From contig NZ_JACZCS010000002.1 of NCBI RefSeq assembly GCF_014904745.1, forward strand, positions 1-64,000: 64,000 nt of DNA. Reading direction: 5' to 3'. Below the pieces are notes generated by a model, which saw nothing but the letters and a program-made list of their open reading frames with translations, ran no database searches and had not been told where the DNA came from. The position numbers were made by a program, and so were the translations under genes. This document shows positions 41,969 to 49,836 of the stretch, piece after piece; position 1 is the stretch's first letter, and every line of letters starts with the position of its first letter. The stretch is from Oricola nitratireducens. Lineage in GTDB: Bacteria > Pseudomonadota > Alphaproteobacteria > Rhizobiales > Rhizobiaceae.

Positions 41969-43159
41969 GTGGACCTGGATTTCACCGATGAGGAAGCGGC
42001 GTTTTGCGAGGAGGTTCGGGACTTTGTCCGGAAATCCCTGCCGCGGTCGATCCGGCAGAAGATGCTGTTCAACCGTGAATTGACCAAGGACGACCTGATC
42101 ACCTGGACGCGGATACTCGACAAGAAAGGCTGGGCAGTTTCGCATTGGCCCGTCGAATGGGGCGGGATGGGATGGTCGCCGGTCAAGCAGGCGCTTTTCA
42201 TCGATGTCATGCAGCAGGAGATGGCGCCCGATACGCTGTCTTTCGGGACGAGCATGGTCGGACCGATCATCTACACCTTCGGGAACGAAACCCAGAAGAA
42301 GCGCTTTCTGCCGCGTATCGTCAATCTGGAAGACTGGTGGTGCCAGGGGTTCTCCGAGCCGCAGGCCGGCTCCGATCTCGCCTCGCTGCGCACCACAGCC
42401 GTGCGCGACGGCGACGACTATGTCGTCAACGGCCAGAAGACGTGGACGACGCTCGGCCAGCACGCGGACTGGATCTTCTGCCTCGTGCGCACGAACCGCG
42501 AGGTGAAGAAGCAGGCCGGCATCTCTTTCCTGCTGATCGACATGACGTCGCCGGGCGTCACCGTCCGGCCGATCCAGACGATCGATGGCGGATACGAGAT
42601 CAATGACGTGTTCCTCGACAATGTCCGCGTGCCTGCCGAAAACCTGGTCGGGGAGGAAAACCGCGGCTGGGATTACGCCAAGTTCCTTTTGCAGCACGAG
42701 CGCACCGGTATCGCCCGGGTCGGCGCATCCAAGGCGTCTCTGCGTCGCGCCCGCGAACTGGCGGAGCGCGAAGGTCGGGACAATTCGGCGCGCCTCGACC
42801 TGCCACATATCCGCTCACGGATCGCGTTGCTCGAGGTCGAACTCAAGGCGCTGGAAATCACGCAATATCGCGTTCTCTCCGAGGAGAGCCAGTCGGGCGG
42901 GAACAGCCACAGCCCGGCCGCGAGCATTCTCAAGGTGAAGGGATCGGAGATCCAGCAGGCGATCTCGGAAGTCATGCTCGATCTCGCCGGCCCACATGCC
43001 CTGACGCTGCTGACCCCGGCCGATGGCCACAATGACCTCGACCGTTCATGGGCCGGTACCGTTGCCGAGACCTACCTGAACTGGCGGAAGGTCTCGATCT
43101 ATGGCGGGTCCAACGAAATTCAACGCAACATCATCGCGAAACAGCTTCTTGCGTCCTGA
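41969..43159 (+). CDS. Acyl-CoA dehydrogenase, first of a pair
   Basis: FAD acyl-CoA dehydrogenase of 396 aa. It shows WPVEWGGMGWSPVKQALF, GFSEPQAGSDLASLRTTA, NGQKTWTT and the C-terminal YGGSNEIQRNIIAKQLL with the conserved Glu region. The start is GTG 41969, preceded by GGCGGAGG at 41954-41961. It is followed 23 bases later by a second, divergent dehydrogenase-like chain. Side-by-side unequal acyl-CoA dehydrogenase genes in actinobacteria and proteobacteria commonly form mixed tetramers acting on sterol side chains or CoA esters of cyclic acids. That is likely here but not shown. Divergent from thiolase and hydratase/dehydrogenase. Confidence 0.88.
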   Translation: MDLDFTDEEAAFCEEVRDFVRKSLPRSIRQKMLFNRELTKDDLITWTRILDKKGWAVSHWPVEWGGMGWSPVKQALFIDVMQQEMAPDTLSFGTSMVGPIIYTFGNETQKKRFLPRIVNLEDWWCQGFSEPQAGSDLASLRTTAVRDGDDYVVNGQKTWTTLGQHADWIFCLVRTNREVKKQAGISFLLIDMTSPGVTVRPIQTIDGGYEINDVFLDNVRVPAENLVGEENRGWDYAKFLLQHERTGIARVGASKASLRRARELAEREGRDNSARLDLPHIRSRIALLEVELKALEITQYRVLSEESQSGGNSHSPAASILKVKGSEIQQAISEVMLDLAGPHALTLLTPADGHNDLDRSWAGTVAETYLNWRKVSIYGGSNEIQRNIIAKQLLAS

Positions 43160-43182
43160 CCGGACGGCAATCGGAGACAGCC

Positions 43183-44331
43183 ATGGACTTGCAGATAAAC
43201 GAACAGCAGCGGCTCCTGAAGGAAAGCGTGCAAAAGCTTGCGGCCGACCTCTATCCGTTTGAAAAAAGGGAGGCGATCCGGCTCAGCGAGGCCGGGTGGA
43301 GCCGGGACTACTGGGCGCAATATGCGGAACTGGGCCTGGCCGGGCTCACTGTCGAGGAAGCCTATGGCGGCATTGGCTGTGGTCCCTTCGAGACCATGGT
43401 CGTGATGGAGGAATTGGGCCGTTCGCTGGCGCCCGAACCGTTCGTTGCGACCGTCCTGCTCGGTGGCGGACTGATCCGCCATGCGGGTAACGAAGAGCAA
43501 AAGGAGCGCCTTCTTCCGGGGCTTTGCAGCGGCGAATTGCTGCTGGCCTTCGCTCATCTGGAAGAGCAGGCGCGGCACGAATTGCACGATATCGCGACGG
43601 TGGCGGCAAAGACCGCAGACGGCTATCGTCTAAAAGGCCGCAAAACGCTCGTTTTGCATGGCAGCGATGCCGACGTCCTTGTCGTTGCGGCCCGCCTGTC
43701 CGGCGATCGCCTTGACCGCGACGGGATCGGCCTGTTTCTCGTTGCCGGTGATGCGTCCGGCGTGTCGCGGCAAGGCCACCGCACCATCGACGGAAGGCCG
43801 GCGGCGGAGATCGTGTTCCAGGATGTCGATGTCCCTTCGCGGGACATGCTCGACGCGCCCGGCGAAACGTTGGCGGTGATTGAGCGCGTGGCCGACGAGA
43901 CGATTGCGGCTTTGGCCGCCGAAGGCGTCGGCGTGATGGACGAAATGCTGAAAATGACGATCGAACATGTCGGGCTACGCAAGCAGTTCGGCACCGAGAT
44001 CGCGTCATTCCAGGCAATCCAGCACCGGCTGGCGGACATGTACATCGCGCTCGAACAGGCGCGCAGTATGGCCATCTATGCCGCCGGCATCGGCCGGGAC
44101 AATGATCCGGAGCGCCGGGGCGCCGGTATCGCCGCGGCAAAGGTGCAGCTCTGCCGGTCGCTTCGTTACGTCGGTCAGCAGGCGATCCAGCTGCATGGCG
44201 GGATCGGTATGACGATGGAATACAAGGTGGGCCACCTGTTCCAGCGTGCGACCGCGATAGAGGCGCTGTTCGGCGGGGCGGAGCATCATCTCCAGACTTT
44301 GGCGGCAGGCGGCGGATTGTTCGCCGCCTGA
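43183..44331 (+). CDS. Acyl-CoA dehydrogenase, second of a pair
   Basis: Partner chain of 382 aa, more divergent than the first. The dehydrogenase fold is recognisable from YAELGLAGLTVEEAYGGIG, EELGRSLAPEPFVATV, the mid-domain FQDVDVPSRDML, RKQFGTEIASFQAIQHRLAD and IQLHGGIGMTMEYKVGHLF. The segment normally carrying GxTEPxxGSD is degraded here (FAHLEEQARHELHDIATVA), so FAD and substrate contacts probably depend on the partner. The start is ATG 43183 with CGGAGA upstream. It converges on the GldA-like gene with a 9-base gap. Together with the previous gene it would catalyse the first step of the beta-oxidation cycle encoded nearby. Confidence 0.85.
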   Translation: MDLQINEQQRLLKESVQKLAADLYPFEKREAIRLSEAGWSRDYWAQYAELGLAGLTVEEAYGGIGCGPFETMVVMEELGRSLAPEPFVATVLLGGGLIRHAGNEEQKERLLPGLCSGELLLAFAHLEEQARHELHDIATVAAKTADGYRLKGRKTLVLHGSDADVLVVAARLSGDRLDRDGIGLFLVAGDASGVSRQGHRTIDGRPAAEIVFQDVDVPSRDMLDAPGETLAVIERVADETIAALAAEGVGVMDEMLKMTIEHVGLRKQFGTEIASFQAIQHRLADMYIALEQARSMAIYAAGIGRDNDPERRGAGIAAAKVQLCRSLRYVGQQAIQLHGGIGMTMEYKVGHLFQRATAIEALFGGAEHHLQTLAAGGGLFAA

Positions 44332-44340
44332 CACGGACAT

Positions 44341-45435
44341 TCAGAGCGCGGCAATCCTTTCCAGCCGCTTCACGCCGTCGACGATCATCTGCATCGAGAT
44401 GGGCGGATCGTTCTTGACGACATAAGGCACCTTGGAAATCGGCTCGGCCATCTTCACGATGTCGTTGTCCGAATATTCGGTGACGCCGATCTCGGAAAGG
44501 CGGGTCGGCAGGCCGACCTCGCGGCAGAAACCGATAATGTCGCGGATATAGGCGTCGTCATGGCCCATAGTGGCGAGCTGGACGAGGACGCCATAGGTGA
44601 CGACTTCGCCATGCAAAAAGGCTTGCGTCTGCGGGATATGAGCCAGACCGCGCAGGATGCCATGGGCTATCGACAGGCCACCGCTTTCGAAGGAAAGGCC
44701 GGAATAAAGAATGCATGCCTCGACGACGCGCTCAAAGGCGGCGTTCGGCGTTCCAGTTCCCGCGGCTGCCAACGCGTCAACGGCATCGGCGCGGATAATC
44801 TCGTAACACTGGTCGGCAAGAACGCTGGCGAGGCCCGGGGGCCGGCCGCCGAAATAATTGAGCCGGTTCGACTTGATGGTGGATGCGACCTCGAACTTCT
44901 TGGTCAACGCGTCGCCGATGCCGGCGGCGAGAAAGCGGCGGGGCGCGGCCGCCAGAATGGTCGTGTCGACGACGACGGCATGCGGGTTGCGCTTCAGGCT
45001 GGGGGTTTCGGCGATGTTGTGGTGTTCATCATAGATCGCAATGAGACGGCTCGTCGGCGCGTCGCTCGACGCGATGGTCGGAACGATGACCAGGGAACAG
45101 CCCAGTTCCATGACGACGCCTTTCGCCGTGTCTAGCGCCTTGCCGCCGCCGGCGCCTATGACGACATGCGGTTCGAGGTCTCTTGCCAAGCCCGCGAGGC
45201 GGTCGATCTCGGCGCGGGTGCATTCGCCGCCGAACGGATACTGGATGACCTCGCAGCCGGCGTCATGCAGCCGTTCGCTGACGTCCCGGAACTGGGATTC
45301 CACGATCGGGTCGGCGATGATCGCCACCCTGCCCTTGGCGGCAATCGCCTCCATGCATTCGGGCAGGCGCGCAAGAGCGCCCGGTCCCTGGATATAGATA
45401 TGCGGGAAACCCGCGATTCGGATATCACTCACCAT
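44341..45435 (-). CDS. Glycerol dehydrogenase-like (GldA-type) metal-dependent alcohol dehydrogenase
   Basis: NAD-dependent dehydrogenase of the iron-type/GldA family, 364 aa. Dinucleotide site VIGAGGGKALDTAKGV and PTIASSDAPTS are clear. Metal ligands are visible as Asp in AGIGDALTKKFE and two His in SIAHGI and FLHGEVVTYG. Members oxidise glycerol, 1,2-diols or hydroxyketones, so a diol or hydroxyketone intermediate is plausible. The start is ATG 45435 (MVSDIRIAG), 17 bases after the MBL hydrolase gene. It is the last gene of the five-gene minus-strand operon that begins with the CoA ligase at 49054. Confidence 0.87.
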   Translation of the reverse strand: MVSDIRIAGFPHIYIQGPGALARLPECMEAIAAKGRVAIIADPIVESQFRDVSERLHDAGCEVIQYPFGGECTRAEIDRLAGLARDLEPHVVIGAGGGKALDTAKGVVMELGCSLVIVPTIASSDAPTSRLIAIYDEHHNIAETPSLKRNPHAVVVDTTILAAAPRRFLAAGIGDALTKKFEVASTIKSNRLNYFGGRPPGLASVLADQCYEIIRADAVDALAAAGTGTPNAAFERVVEACILYSGLSFESGGLSIAHGILRGLAHIPQTQAFLHGEVVTYGVLVQLATMGHDDAYIRDIIGFCREVGLPTRLSEIGVTEYSDNDIVKMAEPISKVPYVVKNDPPISMQMIVDGVKRLERIAAL

Positions 45436-45452
45436 TGGTCCTTTTTCGCTTC

Positions 45453-46331
45453 CTAGGCGACCTTGCTGGTCTCGCCGTCGGCAAGGGTGATTTCCGTCAT
45501 GCGCAGACCATCGACGGTCTCGCGGGACGGAAAGCGTTCATGCAGCCTGTCCTCGTGAATCGGAACGATGCGGCGGTGCTCGCCACCGACCAGTTTCGAC
45601 ATCTCGTCGAGGACCAGCACGTTGTTCGTCGTGCTGCCGACGTAGAAGCCGATCGGTATGTAGCTTTGGTTCTGCGGGTCCCAGCCTTCCAGGTTCTCAA
45701 AACGGTAGACCAAGTCTCCGGCGAGGATCCAGCCGTCTTCGCTGTCATCCTTTCCATCGTTGCGGATGTGGACATATTGCGAGCCCCAGGTGTGGGTGTC
45801 ATAGGCGGCGTGAAGGTCGATCCCGGGCAGGACATCGGCGCGGTCACCCTGCACACAGACCAGCCGGCCGCTTTTCGCAAGACCGACCGCGCGCAGGATG
45901 TCGCCCGGGTCGAGTGCGGCCTGCAGCATCTTGAAGCGCTGGTCGAGGGACATCGCCCACACCCATTTGGAGAGCTCGCGCTCCTGGATGTAGAACGTGG
46001 CATTGGGAAAGGCCGCGATCCCGCCCATGTGATCGTAATGCGCGTGGGTGATGAAGATATGGGTGATATCCTCCGGCGTCATCTCGGCATGGGAAAGGAT
46101 CTCGCGCGCCGAATGCCAGTTGCCGACGCCGAACTCGTTGGCGATGGTCTCTCCATATTCCGAGTGATTGTAGCCGACATCGACCATGGCGTTGGAACCG
46201 TTGCCCTTGATCAGGACATATGCATAGGGCAGGCGGCATGTGCCCTTGTCATGGGCGCCGTAGACGACGCCCGCCACCGGATTCTTGTTGCACTCGGCAT
46301 ATTCGAGCACCCAGATCGAATAATCTGCCAT
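45453..46331 (-). CDS. MBL-fold lactonase-like metallohydrolase (copy B)
   Basis: Paralogue of the hydrolase at 17744-18631, 292 aa. The two-metal site is complete: THAHYDH, His in YDTHTWGS, Asp in LAGDLVY and His in IPIHED. The AiiA-type Tyr follows the bridging Asp by three residues. The starts MADYSIWVLEY and MADYSIHVLEY are nearly the same in both copies, as are FPNATFYIQ and KWVWAMSL. It lies 13 bases after the vicinal-cysteine gene, with GGAGGAAGAG before ATG 46331, and 17 bases before the GldA-like gene. It probably opens a lactone or ester made in this pathway; signal degradation is less likely in this setting. Confidence 0.88.
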   Translation of the reverse strand: MADYSIWVLEYAECNKNPVAGVVYGAHDKGTCRLPYAYVLIKGNGSNAMVDVGYNHSEYGETIANEFGVGNWHSAREILSHAEMTPEDITHIFITHAHYDHMGGIAAFPNATFYIQERELSKWVWAMSLDQRFKMLQAALDPGDILRAVGLAKSGRLVCVQGDRADVLPGIDLHAAYDTHTWGSQYVHIRNDGKDDSEDGWILAGDLVYRFENLEGWDPQNQSYIPIGFYVGSTTNNVLVLDEMSKLVGGEHRRIVPIHEDRLHERFPSRETVDGLRMTEITLADGETSKVA

Positions 46332-46344
46332 GGTTCTCTTCCTC

Positions 46345-46905
46345 CTATTGCTCCATCAGTATCCGTTTCGATCGCCGAAGCCCCACATGTTCGGCGCAGC
46401 ATCCCTGTTCGAAATCGACGATCTCGAAGCCGGGCAGGCAGCGCGAGGCGGCCTGCAATTCCGTAAATGCGGTATCCAGGGGCTGAAACGCCCTGTCGAC
46501 GGCGTCGGCGTCGCGCTTCGACAAAGCATCCGGCATCGCCGCCAGCGCTGCGGTGAGATTTCTTGCCGCCGCGAGCATGTGACGATGGTGGTGTCCGGCG
46601 CCTGGTGGTGCGATTGCGGCAAACGTGGCGTCGGCGGCGAAGTCGTGTGTGTTGCGCGCAAGCTCCAGCATCGGATGGCCGGGATCGGTGCGCCCGCCCG
46701 CTGCCGCAAGGACGAGGAGACCGCCAAGCTGCGCCGCGCATTGGCGCAGGCTCTCAAAGCGGCGTTGCGCCGCGACGACATAATCGAAAACCGCCGGATC
46801 GCGATCGGCGAAGAGCCGTTCGTCGAGTGCCGGCGGGTCAGCCGGCGCGGGGTCGCAGGAGAACGCGGAGGCCGGAAGTACGGTCGCGTCGTCACGGTAG
46901 GTCAT
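46345..46905 (-). CDS. Small helical protein with vicinal cysteines, partner of the MBL hydrolase (copy B)
   Basis: Distant relative of the protein at 17144-17722, 186 aa, of no family I can name. It has no signal or membrane segment. The middle is helical, beginning near SLRQCAAQLGGLLVLAAAGG, with a histidine cluster GAGHHHRHM near residue 102 that copy A lacks apart from one His. The C-terminal motif VDFEQGCCAEH aligns with VDFSHACCTCG of copy A; a Trp- and Cys-poor tail follows. ATG 46905 overlaps the thioesterase stop by ATGA, and the MBL gene starts 13 bases downstream, the same gene order as copy A. Conservation of pairing in two unrelated operons argues that the two proteins work together. 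Confidence 0.75.
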   Translation of the reverse strand: MTYRDDATVLPASAFSCDPAPADPPALDERLFADRDPAVFDYVVAAQRRFESLRQCAAQLGGLLVLAAAGGRTDPGHPMLELARNTHDFAADATFAAIAPPGAGHHHRHMLAAARNLTAALAAMPDALSKRDADAVDRAFQPLDTAFTELQAASRCLPGFEIVDFEQGCCAEHVGLRRSKRILMEQ

Positions 46906-47444
46906 GCGGCATCTCCCCCGCCCGTGTTTCGGTCAAGGCTGATCTGGCGGCCGACATATTTGGGCACCGGAAGGTGGCGCTGCGCGTCGACGACGGTTTG
47001 GAACCTTTGCCGTGCGACCGGCGGAAGAGGGGCCGGGCGCCGGGTTACAAGATCGACACATATGAAAAGCTGTTCGTTCAGTGCCGCGAGAACGTTTTTG
47101 TCATCGTCATACATCGAGAGACAGGCATGCGCCCGCTCGCCGGTCAGGCCTAACAGTTGCACGTTGATGCGGACGGATCCTCCCCGGACCAGTTCGTGCC
47201 TGTAGACGATGTTTGCCTGGCCCACGAAGATCGTCTTGTTGGTTTGCGGGATCTGGTCGGGTCCGATGCCCAAAGCCGTGCAGAAGATGCATACCGCGGC
47301 GTCGAAGGCCGTCAGGTAGGCGGCGACATTCATATGACCGTTATGGTCCAGCCATTCCTCGCGAACCTTCTCGACACTAACCAGCAGGGTGCCGTCATCG
47401 CACACGTCGAAACCGAAAAGGTTTTTAGGGTTGGAGCCGCTCAT
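46902..47444 (-). CDS. Hot-dog-fold acyl-CoA thioesterase
   Basis: Acyl-CoA thioesterase of the 4-hydroxybenzoyl-CoA thioesterase type, 180 aa. The N-terminal active-site region EEWLDHNGHMNVAAYL with its Asp is clear, followed by KTIFVGQANIVYRHELVRG and the strand FICVDLVTRRPAPLP. Relatives include the betainyl-CoA thioesterase of carnitine breakdown, which releases the acid after BKACE action. The start is ATG 47444, overlapping the CoA ligase stop by 4 bases; a longer upstream frame lies inside the ligase gene and is not used. Coupling ligase and thioesterase suggests a pathway in which CoA is added and later removed. Confidence 0.85.
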   Translation of the reverse strand: MSGSNPKNLFGFDVCDDGTLLVSVEKVREEWLDHNGHMNVAAYLTAFDAAVCIFCTALGIGPDQIPQTNKTIFVGQANIVYRHELVRGGSVRINVQLLGLTGERAHACLSMYDDDKNVLAALNEQLFICVDLVTRRPAPLPPVARQRFQTVVDAQRHLPVPKYVGRQISLDRNTGGGDAA

Positions 47445-49054
47445 GCCGGAAATGCCTTCCTGAGCTCGGATTTCAGGATCTTGCCCGTCGCGGATAGTGG
47501 CATTTGCGCGACAATCTCCACCCTGTCGGGAACCCACCATTTGACGACCTGCGATGCCACGTGCTCCAGCAGTGCGGTGGTATCGGCACCGTTCGTCGCC
47601 GTGTCCGGTTGAACGATCAGCAATGGACGTTCCTGCCATTTGGGATGTGGAATTCCGATGACGGCCGCATATTTTATTCCGGGATAGCTGAGTGCGGCCG
47701 CTTCGAGATCGGTAGTGGAAATCCACTCGCCGCCCGACTTTATGATGTCCTTGGAACGATCCTTGATTTCAAGATATCCGTCAGGATCGATCGTGGCCAT
47801 GTCGCCGGTTTCGAGCCAGCGATCGGCGGAAAGCGGGTCGGCTACCTCGTTGAAGTATCCGGACGCGGTCCAGGGGCCGCGCGCCTGGAGGTGTCCTACG
47901 GCTTTTCCATCTTGGGGAAGCACCGCGCCGTCCTCTGAGACGATGCGCAGTTTCGTGCCCCAGCTCACCCGCGCGGTCTTCTTGCTCGATGCCTGCTGTT
48001 GTTCCCGATCGAGCTTGTCGAAGCCGGGTTTGAGCGTTCCCTTGCTGGAGCACAGCGATTCGGTCATTCCCCATGTCTGGACAATGTCGACGCCCTTGCG
48101 CGCCCAGCGCTCGATCAGCGGTTGCGGCACGAGGCTTCCGCTCGACAGGAACGACTGCAGGATCGGGATTTCTTCGCCATGCTCATCCAGCCAGTCGCAC
48201 AGGCCGAGGAGAACGGTCGGTACGGCGCCGGCGATAGTCACCTCTTCTTCCGCCATCATCCGGCAGAGGGAAGCGGGGTCGTGTTGGCGGCCGGGCAGGA
48301 CCAGTTTACCGCCGCTGATCGGAGCGGTATGCGGAAAACTCCAGCCGGTCGCGTGAAACATGCCGGCGATCGGCATATAGGCATCGAGGGCGCCGTTTCG
48401 GTAGCCGCCGAAGAAATCCTTGGCGATGCTTGCGATGGCGATCAGCACAAGCGAGCGGTGCGAATAGAGAACGCCTTTCGGGTTGCCCGTCGTTCCGGAC
48501 GTGTAGCAAAGGACCGCGCCGGCCCGTTCGTCAAATTCCGGAAAGCATGGCAACGGGGCAGTCTCTGCCACCAGCGATTCGTAACGCAGATATGATTGTT
48601 CAAGATCCGGAAGTTCGCTGCCGTCGTCGACAACTATCAACGTCGTCACCTTCGTCAGGCGGGGAAGCACTTCCGCCACGACATCGGCGCAGCCCGTGTC
48701 GAAAACCAGAACCTCTGCGCCGCCGTGATTGATAATATAGGCAATGTGGTCGATCGACAGGCGTGGATTAACGGTGTGGAGGATGCCGCCCGCACATGGA
48801 ACGGCGTAAAACAGTTCAAAATGCTGTCTTGTATTCCAGCACAGCGTTGCCACACGGTCCGATTCCCGCATGCCCAAACCAATGAGGGCAGCAGCCATCC
48901 GCAGGGTGCGGTCATAAGCTTCCGCATATCCGTAACGTATCGTTTTTCCAGCCATTGTGCGGGAAACAACTTCAGTCCGGCTGTGGTAAGCGGCAGCATA
49001 TTCGATGATGGACGACAGCAGCAAAGGCGTGTCCATCATGAGCCCGTCAATCAT
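47441..49054 (-). CDS. AMP-forming acyl-CoA ligase (FadD-like)
   Basis: Activates a carboxylic acid to its CoA ester with ATP, 537 aa. The adenylation P-loop CYTSGTTGNPKGVLYSHRS, A5-type motif QTWGMTESLC, A7 GYLEIKDRSKDIIKSGGEW with the hinge Asp, and catalytic Lys in LSATGKILKSELRK are present. ATG 49054 follows GGGAGG at about 49066-49061 on the minus strand. It is the first gene of the operon ligase-thioesterase-vicinal-Cys protein-MBL hydrolase-GldA-like, driven from the control region that holds an AGAACG-A-CGTTCT palindrome (49113-49125). The substrate may be a medium-chain or aromatic acid brought in by the TRAP importer. Confidence 0.9.
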   Translation of the reverse strand: MIDGLMMDTPLLLSSIIEYAAAYHSRTEVVSRTMAGKTIRYGYAEAYDRTLRMAAALIGLGMRESDRVATLCWNTRQHFELFYAVPCAGGILHTVNPRLSIDHIAYIINHGGAEVLVFDTGCADVVAEVLPRLTKVTTLIVVDDGSELPDLEQSYLRYESLVAETAPLPCFPEFDERAGAVLCYTSGTTGNPKGVLYSHRSLVLIAIASIAKDFFGGYRNGALDAYMPIAGMFHATGWSFPHTAPISGGKLVLPGRQHDPASLCRMMAEEEVTIAGAVPTVLLGLCDWLDEHGEEIPILQSFLSSGSLVPQPLIERWARKGVDIVQTWGMTESLCSSKGTLKPGFDKLDREQQQASSKKTARVSWGTKLRIVSEDGAVLPQDGKAVGHLQARGPWTASGYFNEVADPLSADRWLETGDMATIDPDGYLEIKDRSKDIIKSGGEWISTTDLEAAALSYPGIKYAAVIGIPHPKWQERPLLIVQPDTATNGADTTALLEHVASQVVKWWVPDRVEIVAQMPLSATGKILKSELRKAFPA

Positions 49055-49083
49055 TCATTTCCTCCCGGCGGTCACAATTGGGC

Positions 49084-49125
49084 TTGACGCTTAATACCGA
49101 ATATCAAATAATAGAACGACGTTCT
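49084..49125 (+). promoter_or_regulatory. Sigma70-like promoter with overlapping AGAAC-type palindrome
   Basis: TTGACG (49084-49089), 17 bases, AATAAT (49107-49112), then AGAACG-A-CGTTCT (49113-49125), a perfect 13-base palindrome over the expected start point. It matches the layout at 34455-34498. It lies between the CoA ligase operon (-) and the cupin/TRAP binding-protein genes (+), so one repressor could switch both. Confidence 0.7.
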
Positions 49126-49150
49126 GAAATTTGATTTCATCTGAACACTA

Positions 49151-49178
49151 GGGCTTGACGAAGGTTGCGGTCAAGCCC
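49151..49178. repeat. Inverted repeat GGGCTTGAC / GTCAAGCCC
   Basis: Perfect 9-base arms (49151-49159, 49170-49178) around a 10-base loop, 60 bases before the cupin gene. GGGCTTGACG also occurs at 49080-49089, overlapping the promoter -35 box, so the 10-base word is directly repeated 71 bases apart. It may be a leader hairpin or a second regulator site. Confidence 0.45.
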
Positions 49179-49238
49179 CGCGAGGCCGGTAGACGACCGG
49201 TTTGAGCGAAAAATCGATAGCCAACCAGGGGTGATTGA

Positions 49239-49748
49239 ATGACCGAATTTCCCGAGCCCGTCCCACCGGAGCGCCAACCTGAGGGAATGGCTTCCGACAT
49301 CGTGATCAAGGCGCAACCCGACGACGAGCGTGTATGGGTGCCAATGGACGAGAATGTGTGGTTCCGGCCGCTTTGTCTCCATACGGTGGAGGGGTATTGG
49401 ACCAGCCTATTGAGGGTGCGTGCATCCGGAGTCGTCAGCTGCCACCGGCATCCGGCGCCCGTGCATGGCTATGTCATCAAGGGAAGCTGGCGATATCTCG
49501 AACACGACTGGATCGCCACCGAGGGCAGCTACGTCTTCGAGCCGCCGGGCGAGACGCACACTCTCGTCGTCGATGAAGACGTCGACGAGATGATCACCTG
49601 GTTCCTCGTCAACGGGGCGATGCTTTACATGGATCGGGATGGAAATCTGACCGGATTTTCCGACGTGTTTCAGCGCATCGAGATGTGCCGCGAACATTAC
49701 ATCAAGGTCGGCCTCGGCGCCGACTTCGTCAACCAGTTCATCAGATAG
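49239..49748 (+). CDS. Cupin protein of the 2,4'-dihydroxyacetophenone dioxygenase type
   Basis: Single-domain cupin of 169 aa. The metal-binding motif CHRHPAPVHGYVIKGSWRYL (about residues 68-87) and the second motif PPGETHTLVV supply His and Glu ligands. Overall pattern and length match 2,4'-dihydroxyacetophenone dioxygenase-like proteins, which use iron and oxygen to split a carbon-carbon bond beside a keto group. ATG 49239 is used; the ribosome site (AGGGGTG) is modest. It is divergent from the CoA ligase operon and directly before the TRAP binding protein. It could split a hydroxyketone to an acid plus formate, consistent with the GldA-like enzyme opposite, but this is inference. Confidence 0.8.
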   Translation: MTEFPEPVPPERQPEGMASDIVIKAQPDDERVWVPMDENVWFRPLCLHTVEGYWTSLLRVRASGVVSCHRHPAPVHGYVIKGSWRYLEHDWIATEGSYVFEPPGETHTLVVDEDVDEMITWFLVNGAMLYMDRDGNLTGFSDVFQRIEMCREHYIKVGLGADFVNQFIR

Positions 49749-49768
49749 GCCGTTCGTACCGGCTGACC

Positions 49769-49793
49769 TGCCGGCATTCCGTGAATGCCGGCA
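49769..49793 (+). terminator. Hairpin between the cupin and TRAP binding-protein genes
   Basis: TGCCGGCATTC and GAATGCCGGCA form a perfect 11-base stem with a 3-base loop. No clear T-run follows. It may partly end cupin transcription or protect the following message. Confidence 0.6.
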
Positions 49794-49836
49794 ATCAAGA
49801 CTCGAATTTTCCAATTTGATTCAAAGGGAGGAATAA

